Origin: an uncultured Candidatus Saccharibacteria bacterium
Lineage (GTDB): Bacteria > Patescibacteriota > Saccharimonadia > Saccharimonadales > Saccharimonadaceae
Assembly: GCA_938036625.1 (NCBI GenBank)
Contig: CALHQH010000030.1
Location: forward strand, 1-31,805
DNA length: 31,805 nt
Reading direction: 5' to 3'
This document shows, piece by piece, positions 22,045-28,592 of this stretch. Both the position numbers and the translations under genes were made by a program. Numbering within the stretch: the first letter of the stretch is position 1; the number at the start of each line of letters is the position of its first letter. Below the pieces are notes generated by a model. The model ran no database searches. It worked only from the letters and a program-made list of their open reading frames with translations, and was not told the DNA's origin.

Positions 22045-22445
22045 GGGGCTGATATAGCGTTCGACGTTTGGACTTTGTCATTGTATTCTGCGAATCGGAT
22101 ATGCACGACACGCATAGATATAACTGCAAAAAGTAAAGTTGCAGCAGCATTCCGCAGTGTTGAGGAGATCTTCGCATCTTCCAAGACCGCGTTTGCACTC
22201 GCCGCTTAGTCTGGCGATCGCTATGAGGTGCATGGCAACAGGGCATCTCGTAGTGTCATAGCTATGTTGCTTGCTCTCCTGGTGGCAGCGGCACGAGGAG
22301 AGGACATATACCGCGCAACGATAGGCTGTATTTTTGGTTTGTTTCTGATCGGCCTCGCGTTGTCAAACACGCAAACAAACCTATGTTCGTAGACGAATAC
22401 GAGGGCACCAAGCGGACCCGGGGGCAGTACCCGGCAGCTCCACCA
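22045..22445 (+). ncRNA. ssrA: tmRNA
   Basis: Rescues stalled ribosomes. The 5' end GGGGCTGATATAGCGTTCGACG is the standard tRNA-like opening (written to 22066), and its GGGGCTG pairs with CAGCTCC (22435-22441) as the acceptor stem, followed by A and encoded CCA. The tag reading frame ends ...TAFALAA then TAG (22207-22209), the expected degradation signal. The resume codon is best placed at GCA 22126, after ATAACT, giving a 27-codon tag; GCA at 22141 is a shorter alternative. The T-arm stem CCGGG/CCCGG is intact, but its loop is GGCAGTA (22423-22429) instead of TTCGANT. Several hairpins between 22210 and 22400 suit pseudoknots. Confidence 0.93.
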
Positions 22446-22459
22446 CATAGAAGATGATT

Positions 22460-22484
22460 GCTCACCAAGCGTGGGCGATTTTTT
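22460..22484 (+). terminator. Terminator of tmRNA
   Basis: GCTCAC and GTGGGC pair (one G-U) around CAAGC, followed by GATTTTTT. Confidence 0.8.
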
Positions 22485-22524
22485 ATTGACACTATGACAG
22501 GTGTGTTGCATTATAGTATGTATT

Positions 22525-22989
22525 ATGACACACAAGGAACATCCATCAAACGTTAAGGAATTATGGAAGCGTAGTAAAGAGCGCATAAAAAGGCTTGCAC
22601 GAGTAGCGCTTGGGCATGAAACTGGTCACGAGGTTGAGAATAAAATAGCCCTTCTCGCTCAAGAGTCTGATCGTGTACTGAAGGCGAACGGATTTGAGAG
22701 TGTAGGGTTATATGAGTCTGATGAAGCACCCAAAGGAAATCTAAGCGTTGTTGAGTGGCGCTCAGACGTCGCGCCGTATGACGATGAGGCGTATATTCCA
22801 CGGGACTCACAAGGCGGTGACGCTAGTGCGGCTTGGGCTGAGCAGCACCCAGTAGCACGGTTCGCTATGATACATGGTGCACATGTGCGTGATGGTGAGA
22901 TCAGCCAAATTGGGCCGTGCCTTGTAACGCTCTACAGTAAGCCGCAAAATGACAGTTCGCTGCCACCACTGCTAGATGAGTGGCAGTGA
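22525..22989 (+). CDS. Hypothetical protein
   Basis: 154 residues from the ATG at 22525. I do not recognise the family. The N-terminus is very basic (KELWKRSKERIKRLARVALG) and the rest is acidic and soluble, with SVVEWRSDVAPYDDEAYIP and ARFAMIHGAHVRDGEISQIG as the most structured parts. There is no signal peptide or transmembrane segment. A TATAGT hexamer ends seven bases before the ATG and no Shine-Dalgarno motif is present, so it may be leaderless. A longer frame from GTG 22501 would run through this hexamer. It stands alone between tmRNA and a terminator. Confidence 0.6.
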   Translation: MTHKEHPSNVKELWKRSKERIKRLARVALGHETGHEVENKIALLAQESDRVLKANGFESVGLYESDEAPKGNLSVVEWRSDVAPYDDEAYIPRDSQGGDASAAWAEQHPVARFAMIHGAHVRDGEISQIGPCLVTLYSKPQNDSSLPPLLDEWQ

Positions 22990-23109
22990 GAATCGACCAG
23001 CTGGAATCTCACGGTGTTGTGTTGCGGGTGAGTATATAAATCGTACAAACCACAAACACTGCTGCGAAGTATCGCCAAGGGCCGCGCGCTAGCCAAGCTC
23101 TCTCACCAA

Positions 23110-23142
23110 AAAAACAACCACCTGCGAGTAGTGGTTGTTTTT
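23110..23142 (+). terminator. Strong bidirectional terminator
   Basis: AAAAACAACCAC and GTGGTTGTTTTT pair perfectly around CTGCGAGTA, with T-runs in both directions. Confidence 0.85.
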
Positions 23143-23767
23143 GGATGTGGAGTTTTCGTATGTTTGTTTATTTTTGGCCTCTGCATAATTTTTTTATTCA
23201 GAAGCTACCCTTATGATATGGGAGAAAACCGCTTGTGTCAACGATTTTTGGCAATATTTTTGCGTAAAAAATACCACATCGAACATATACGCAGACCGAC
23301 CACACATCGCCCAAAATCTGTGTTATAAATACAACACGAGCAATGGAGAATAACAGGGGTCACATATAGTACAGAGCCAAAAACGAACAAAAAATTATTG
23401 CAATATATACAACAAAAACGCCTGTGCACAACTCTCGAAAGTACAGAGGTGCGAGAGATGGGCAAGCCGCCAATGTTCGTGTGGGGGAGAAAGGGCGTAG
23501 CGAAGCAATGTTTTGCGATAGTTCGCATGATAGTGATGTCGCTTGTGCTTTGCGTTGGTGCGATGTATGGCAACCGCAAACGACCTGTGGGTTGATTGAA
23601 CCGTCATCAGCGATAGGTGCTCAATGCCTATCGTCGAGCACTAAAGCCGAGGATCGCCATAACCAAGTGTGCTGCATACAATAACCATAGCGCGTAAGCC
23701 CTGCTGGGGTTTTGTAGTTCAGCCGCAAAACACATTGACTTACCATAGTGCTTGTGCTAACTTAGAA
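23143..23767 (+). other. Non-coding, AT-rich stretch
   Basis: No convincing gene on either strand. The frame at 23131-23328 starts inside the terminator hairpin and lacks a ribosome-binding site. A short inverted repeat CTCTCG/CGAGAG lies near 23433-23458. TTGACT (23733-23738) with TAACTT 17 nt later may be a weak promoter reading into the hairpin cluster that follows. Confidence 0.5.
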
Positions 23768-24084
23768 GTAAGCTTTGACAAACACAAATACCCAAGAAAA
23801 AACGGAAAAGCTTACCCTACATAACCCAACATAGCGTCGCCATTGGCGTACACCAGGCAGCGGCAGAGCGCAGCACAGCGCTGAGCTTTGGCACTGCCTG
23901 CGCTCCGCCAATACTAATAGTACCCCCCCAATAGAAGTACTTTTGTCATCGTTGGCGTCGACGCGTGGTGGCCTCGTTCTATATGGCGCATGCCAGAGGC
24001 GCACCACTCATGCTCCACACTGTGGAGCACCTCGGCCCGTAGCGGCTGCCGGGCGTCCTAATTATATATCTATAGAGGACGCTG
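23768..24084. other. Hairpin-dense non-coding region
   Basis: At least five inverted repeats occur in about 320 bp. GTAAGCTTT/AAAGCTTAC spans 23768-23815. A nested stem (ATTGGCG/CGCCAAT outside, CAGGCAG/CTGCCTG inside, AGCGC/GCGCT at the tip) spans 23842-23912. GTGGTG-GCCTC pairs with GAGGC-G-CACCAC around a TGGCGCATGCCA hairpin (23966-24007). GCTCCACACTGTGGAGC is at 24012-24028. GCGTCCT/AGGACGC spans 24052-24084. There is no open reading frame. This could be one large structured RNA or a DNA-level repeat cluster; I do not recognise a family. Confidence 0.55.
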
Positions 24085-24138
24085 CAAGCGCGTTGCTTTG
24101 TGCGGCTGCTCGGGCTTCTCACCAGGCGGATTGCTTGG

Positions 24139-24144
24139 TATAGT
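24139..24144 (+). promoter_or_regulatory. -10 element before the small membrane protein
   Basis: TATAGT with TTCTCA 17 nt upstream, ending nine bases before the ATG at 24154. The leader would be only two or three bases long. Confidence 0.4.
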
Positions 24145-24153
24145 GATAGATAT

Positions 24154-24531
24154 ATGTCTCGAAGAATCCTGCTTGCCAGTATAAGCGCGGCTGCAGCGGT
24201 GCTGCTGGCTATTGTGCTGCAGACCACCACGCCAGCGACGATTCACCCCCTGGGGATCGTGCTGGTCTTTGTGCTGTGCTATGTGGTAATGCTGGGGTTG
24301 CTAACGTACCTGCTGGCGGGTATTGCAGCGGCGCTGCGGCGTTGGCTGCCCGAGGCGCAGCGGCGAGCGGTGACGCTGAGCTTTCGGCGCTGTTATTATT
24401 TTGGCTCGGTGCTGGCGCTGGCACCAGTGCTACTGATTGGGGCGCGCTCGGTGGGGCGTGGTGGCTGGTACGAGCTGGCACTGGTTTTTGCTTTTGAGGC
24501 AATTGCATGTTTTTATGTGGCAAAACGGTGA
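24154..24531 (+). CDS. Small membrane protein of unknown function
   Basis: 125 residues from the ATG at 24154 (the frame is open from 24100). Four hydrophobic segments are visible at about 6-23, 31-57, 80-97 and 105-122, with a basic loop RRWLPEAQRRAVTLSFRR between the second and third. I do not recognise the family. No Shine-Dalgarno motif precedes the start. It is followed after 35 bp by the larger paralogous membrane genes and may belong with them. Confidence 0.65.
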   Translation: MSRRILLASISAAAAVLLAIVLQTTTPATIHPLGIVLVFVLCYVVMLGLLTYLLAGIAAALRRWLPEAQRRAVTLSFRRCYYFGSVLALAPVLLIGARSVGRGGWYELALVFAFEAIACFYVAKR

Positions 24532-24566
24532 TGAGGCGCGTATACTAGGCAGAGGAGGACGGTTCT

Positions 24567-25556
24567 ATGCCACGAAAAAAATCAACCCCAGCAGCGCCCA
24601 CCGCGCCAGAGACACAAGCGACATCATCTCCAAAGAGGCGTGCCACACAGCGCACCAAGCAAAAATCACAACAGTCACGAACCGTTGCGAAGAAAACAAC
24701 AAAGGTAGATACGACCTCTGTTCCATCACCTAGCACACAACCAAGCAGCTCATCACAAGCTGTCGTAGATAATACATCACCCAGCCAAACAAACGGACAA
24801 TCCCCATCATCCACCTCTGTTACGTACGCAACAGCCCGCCGCCGACCGGTGCTCGAAGCGTTTATTGCAGCGGGAGCAGCAGGAATGCTGATGTATGCTG
24901 CGCTGGTGAGCTTCTATGGTGCACTGATGGTGGGGCAGGTGAACCGCACACCACCAGAGCGGGTATCTGGTTGGCTCATCCTCATGTGGAGCGTGAGCTT
25001 GGTGGTGCAGGGGATCAGCACGCTGATGCAGCTCCACCGGACAGATCATTATATACAGCGCTTCCTTGCCTTGCTCCTAGTGGCGGGTAACCCAGCCGCA
25101 CTCATCATAAGCGAATGGCTATACAATTTGTTCTTTGTGAGCCCCGGGCAAAAGGCGGTTATATGGATAAACAGTACAGTCATGCAGGTAAGTACCGTCA
25201 TTGCTGTGTTTGGCTCCATCTATCTCTGGTACTTATTACTCTGTACGAAGCGGACAATCGCGCCGCGCACTGCACCTGATGTGCCCGCTACAACATATGC
25301 TCGTTTGATGCGGCGTCGACGTATCGGTCTCTGGCTGATTGTGACGGCATTTGTGCTTCCGGCTCTTGCGCAGTTTTCAGGGACGTTGATGCTGATGAGT
25401 AGCACAAGCCGAGGTACTACGATCTTTACGTCAATACTATCGTTTTTGGGCATGATTCACCTTCTCTTTATGATTGCTGGCATGATCTTGATTGTGCCAT
25501 GTATCGTCATGCTCATCATTGGTATGGTGCTTGTGGCAAACAGCCAGCGCGAATAA
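24567..25556 (+). CDS. Membrane protein with a low-complexity N-terminal region
   Basis: 329 residues with GGAGGA just before the ATG. Residues 1-90 are a disordered Lys/Arg/Ser/Thr/Pro/Gln tract, first strongly basic (MPRKKST..., SPKRRATQRTKQKSQQS) then Ser/Pro-rich. Hydrophobic helices follow at about 98-120, 133-152, 165-185, 205-226, 248-270 and 285-322. The membrane part resembles the next gene: a helix after RRxxLEA, a GW-L-W-S motif, HRTD-Y-QR, and GSIYLWYLLL. I do not recognise the family. The basic disordered tail could bind nucleic acid or the wall; that is speculation. Confidence 0.7.
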   Translation: MPRKKSTPAAPTAPETQATSSPKRRATQRTKQKSQQSRTVAKKTTKVDTTSVPSPSTQPSSSSQAVVDNTSPSQTNGQSPSSTSVTYATARRRPVLEAFIAAGAAGMLMYAALVSFYGALMVGQVNRTPPERVSGWLILMWSVSLVVQGISTLMQLHRTDHYIQRFLALLLVAGNPAALIISEWLYNLFFVSPGQKAVIWINSTVMQVSTVIAVFGSIYLWYLLLCTKRTIAPRTAPDVPATTYARLMRRRRIGLWLIVTAFVLPALAQFSGTLMLMSSTSRGTTIFTSILSFLGMIHLLFMIAGMILIVPCIVMLIIGMVLVANSQRE

Positions 25557-25597
25557 CCAAGCACTAAAACCACCGTCTAACAGAGGAGAACCATCCC

Positions 25598-26389
25598 ATG
25601 CCAGAGCAATCCATCGCTACAACTACCGCAAAACAGCATAGCCACACAGACACATCTGATGTGTCTGCGCCGCCGCGTCGGGCTTGGCTCGAGGCCTGTG
25701 TGATTGCTGGTGGAGTGGGGATGATTGCCAGTGCGGCCATCGTATGTCTGCAGGGCGGGGTGCTAGCGAGCCTGACAGGGGTGGAGCAGGTGCTTGGCTG
25801 GCTCCTCGCCGCTTGGAGTGCGAGTATACTAGCGCAGAGCGTCATCACACTGCGGCAGTCGCACCGCACCGATCGATACTGGCAGAGGATTGGAGCACTT
25901 GGCTTGTTGCTAGTGAATGGGGCGCTGTTTATTGTGGGTTGGCTCAGTGGTGGTGTACTGCACACACCTGTAGGATTAGTAGTTAATAATACAACAGTTC
26001 TCATGAGCAACATACCGAGCTTCGTTGGTTCGCTCTACCTCTGGTATGTATTGCTGGGTATGCAGCCAGCGATACCAGCAAAACGTAGCGATGTAGATGA
26101 TACGACGCTCAATCAAATGATGAAGCGCAAGACTGGCCTCTGGCTGATGCTTGCAGCAGCTGTACCGATGATGGCGCTGTATGGTATGCTTGTGTCGATG
26201 CTTTTTGGTGTGGCTGACTTTCTTAGTGCACATTGGCATGTTTTGAAAACTCTTCTCAATGAACCAACGCTACTGGCGATGGGGATGGTGGCGTCGATCG
26301 TGATATATGGTGGCATCGCGTGGTTTGTCACATCACCAGTGATGGCTGTCGCTGGCTTCATCCTTGTTGCGACAAGTAAGTATGAGTAG
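25598..26389 (+). CDS. Membrane protein, tandem paralogue of the preceding gene
   Basis: 263 residues with GAGGAGA before the ATG. It shares with its neighbour, in the same order, RRAWLEACVIAGGVGM, GWLLAAWSASI-AQS, QSHRTDRYWQRIGAL, GSLYLWYVLLG and MMKRKTGLWLM. Its polar N-terminal tail is much shorter (about 28 residues). About six transmembrane helices. Function unknown. The pair arose by tandem duplication and later divergence of the tail and the last third. Confidence 0.7.
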   Translation: MPEQSIATTTAKQHSHTDTSDVSAPPRRAWLEACVIAGGVGMIASAAIVCLQGGVLASLTGVEQVLGWLLAAWSASILAQSVITLRQSHRTDRYWQRIGALGLLLVNGALFIVGWLSGGVLHTPVGLVVNNTTVLMSNIPSFVGSLYLWYVLLGMQPAIPAKRSDVDDTTLNQMMKRKTGLWLMLAAAVPMMALYGMLVSMLFGVADFLSAHWHVLKTLLNEPTLLAMGMVASIVIYGGIAWFVTSPVMAVAGFILVATSKYE

Positions 26390-26421
26390 TCTGAATCTTA
26401 GGGCTTCTGCTTTATCTCACG

Positions 26422-26444
26422 CTCCATCGGATGAAGTGATGGGG
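26422..26444 (+). repeat. Intergenic hairpin element, copy 2
   Basis: CTCCAT and ATGGGG pair (one G-U) around a loop holding GATGAAGTG, as in copy 1 at 17647-17669. The stem is kept although one base differs. It lies about 80 bp before the gyrB -10. Confidence 0.55.
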
Positions 26445-26473
26445 GTGGAGCTGATACAAAGAAGGTGAGTTCT

Positions 26474-26489
26474 AGTGATTTAAATCACT
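26474..26489. promoter_or_regulatory. 16-bp perfect palindrome upstream of gyrB
   Basis: AGTGATTTAAATCACT is a perfect palindrome about 36 bp before the gyrB -10, a possible protein-binding site. Confidence 0.4.
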
Positions 26490-26524
26490 CTCTCCACCCC
26501 TGTTATTTTCGCTGCCTCGGTGAT

Positions 26525-26535
26525 TATGATACAAT
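26525..26535 (+). promoter_or_regulatory. -10 region of gyrB
   Basis: Overlapping TATGAT (26525-26530) and TACAAT (26530-26535). Either gives a leader of about 40 nt with GAGGGA before the ATG. No good -35 is seen. Confidence 0.55.
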
Positions 26536-26582
26536 AAGGTGCGTGTAATGTAACCCGAATGACCTAATAGTGAGGGAAATGA

Positions 26583-28571
26583 ATGAACAAACAAGTAGAT
26601 AATGGATCGTATGACGGTTCGCAAATTCAGGTGCTCGAGGGTCTCGAGCCAGTCCGTAAGCGCCCGGGGATGTATATCGGTAGCACGGGCTACGATGGTG
26701 TGCACCACTTGATTAAGGAGATTGCTGATAACTCCATCGATGAAGCGATTGCCGGCTATGCCTCGCGCGTCGATGTGCGTATCTTGGCCGATGGTGGCCT
26801 GATGGTGACGGACAACGGGCGCGGTATCCCGGTAGACAAGCACCCCAAGACTGGCCTGAGTACGCTCGAGACAGTACTGACGGTGCTGCATGCTGGTGGT
26901 AAGTTTGGTGGCGGTGGCTACAAGGTGTCGTCTGGTTTGCACGGTGTGGGCTCGAGCGTAGTGAATGCGCTGTCCAGCCGTCTCGTGGCAGAGGTGGTGC
27001 GCAAAGGACGCCTCTATCGGATTGAATTTGAGCGTGGCCACACCACTGTACCGCTCAAGAATAAGGGCAAAACCGATCGGCCCGATGGTACAACGATTAT
27101 CTTCTATCCCGACCCAACCATCTTTAAAGAGACAGTCGACTTCGACTACAAGTGGGTGGTGCACTACCTTCGCCACCAAGCTTACCTCACGAAAGGCGTC
27201 TACACCACTGTGTATGATGAGCGCACCACGCAGCGCCAGGCCTTTTATTTCGAGGGAGGGATTCGTAGTTATGTCAAGAACCTTAACGTTGGTAAGGATG
27301 TGCTGAGCGACGATGTCTTTTATGTGGAGAAGCAGGTCGAGGACTCGATGATCGAGGTGGCAGTGCAATACAACGATACCTATGCTGAGACAGTGCGGCC
27401 CTTCGCCAACAACGTGCTCACCCCTGATGGTGGGACACACCTGGTGGGCTTTCGTGCAGCAATGACCCGCGTCATCAATGACTACGCGCGCAAGAATGGC
27501 CTCCTCAAGGAGAAGGATGATAACCTCTCGGGCGATGACATCCGCGAGGGGCTTACTGCCGTTATCCTCGTTAAGCTGCCCGACCCGCAGTTTGAGGGCC
27601 AAACCAAGAATAAGCTTGGTAACCCCGAGGTGCGGCGTTATGTCGACCAAGTGATGAGCGAGTATTTCTCGTACTATCTGGAAGAAAACCCAGCGGTGGC
27701 CAAGAAGATCGTCGGCAAAGCAACACTGGCTGCCCGAGCTCGCAAGGCTGCCCGAGCGGCGCGTGATACCGTGATCCGCAAAGGGGCGCTTGATGGCGCC
27801 AGCCTGCCAGGCAAGCTGGCCGACTGCTCCAGCAAAAACCCCGAAGAGTGTGAGCTCTACATCGTGGAGGGTGACTCGGCTGGTGGTTCGGCCAAGACGG
27901 GGCGCGACAGCCGCACCCAAGCCATCCTACCACTGCGCGGTAAGGTGCTCAACACCGAGCGTGCCCGCCTCGACAAAATGTACGCCAACCGTGAGATCCT
28001 CAGCCTCATCAAGGGCATGGGTGTGGGGATTGGCGACACCTTCGACATCAAGGGGCTGCGCTACAATCGCATCATTATCATGACCGATGCCGATGTCGAC
28101 GGCAGCCACATTGCCACACTGCTCATGACCTTCTTCTTCCGCTATATGCAGCCGGTTGTGGAAGCAGGACATATTTATTTGGCCAAGCCACCTCTATTTA
28201 AGCTCCGTCTCTCGGGCAACAAGCAAGAATATATCTACAACGAAGAAGCGCTCGAGGCCTACTACGACGAGCAGATTGCAGCGCGCAAGGCTCGTGGGGT
28301 AGAGATAGACCCAAGCGAGCCCCGCATCAAACAAGCTGGCCTGAGCGAGTCCGCCCTGCAGCGTTACAAGGGTCTGGGTGAGATGGATGCCGATCAGCTA
28401 TGGGAGACGACGATGAATCCCGAGCACCGCGTGCTCGTGCAAGTCCAGCTGGAGGATGCCGAGCGTGCCGACGCGATCTTTACTAAGCTAATGGGCAACG
28501 AAGTAAGCGTGCGCAAGAACTTCATCCAGGCCAACGCTGCAAAGGTCAGCCTAGAGGAGCTTGATATCTAA
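26583..28571 (+). CDS. gyrB: DNA gyrase subunit B
   Basis: 662 residues. The ATPase subunit of gyrase. The GHKL domain opens with LEGLEPVRKRPGMYIGST, with catalytic E46 (KEIADNSIDEA), DNGRGIP near 77, and GLHGVGSSVVNALS. The transducer follows, then the TOPRIM domain with EGDSAGGSAKTGRD near 430, RGKVLNTERA and DADVDGSHI near 501-509. The C-terminus KGLGEMDADQLWETTMNPEHR is typical. The long DNA-binding insertion of E. coli GyrB (about 170 residues) is absent, as in most bacteria. gyrA follows directly, so the subunits are made together. Confidence 0.98.
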   Translation: MNKQVDNGSYDGSQIQVLEGLEPVRKRPGMYIGSTGYDGVHHLIKEIADNSIDEAIAGYASRVDVRILADGGLMVTDNGRGIPVDKHPKTGLSTLETVLTVLHAGGKFGGGGYKVSSGLHGVGSSVVNALSSRLVAEVVRKGRLYRIEFERGHTTVPLKNKGKTDRPDGTTIIFYPDPTIFKETVDFDYKWVVHYLRHQAYLTKGVYTTVYDERTTQRQAFYFEGGIRSYVKNLNVGKDVLSDDVFYVEKQVEDSMIEVAVQYNDTYAETVRPFANNVLTPDGGTHLVGFRAAMTRVINDYARKNGLLKEKDDNLSGDDIREGLTAVILVKLPDPQFEGQTKNKLGNPEVRRYVDQVMSEYFSYYLEENPAVAKKIVGKATLAARARKAARAARDTVIRKGALDGASLPGKLADCSSKNPEECELYIVEGDSAGGSAKTGRDSRTQAILPLRGKVLNTERARLDKMYANREILSLIKGMGVGIGDTFDIKGLRYNRIIIMTDADVDGSHIATLLMTFFFRYMQPVVEAGHIYLAKPPLFKLRLSGNKQEYIYNEEALEAYYDEQIAARKARGVEIDPSEPRIKQAGLSESALQRYKGLGEMDADQLWETTMNPEHRVLVQVQLEDAERADAIFTKLMGNEVSVRKNFIQANAAKVSLEELDI

Positions 28572-28592
28572 TCTATGAACGAGGAACATACA

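Noticed and set aside
22221..22586. Minus-strand frames over the tmRNA
   Set aside because: The region is explained by tmRNA with matching acceptor ends, tag and terminator.
23131..23328. A 65-codon hydrophobic frame
   Set aside because: It begins inside a strong terminator hairpin and lacks a ribosome-binding site.
26472..27920. A 482-codon open frame opposite gyrB
   Set aside because: It is antisense to an unmistakable gyrB, has no family signature and reflects codon bias in the GC-rich gene. The same applies to the long minus-strand frames opposite thrS (9937-10875) and gyrA (29136-29792).
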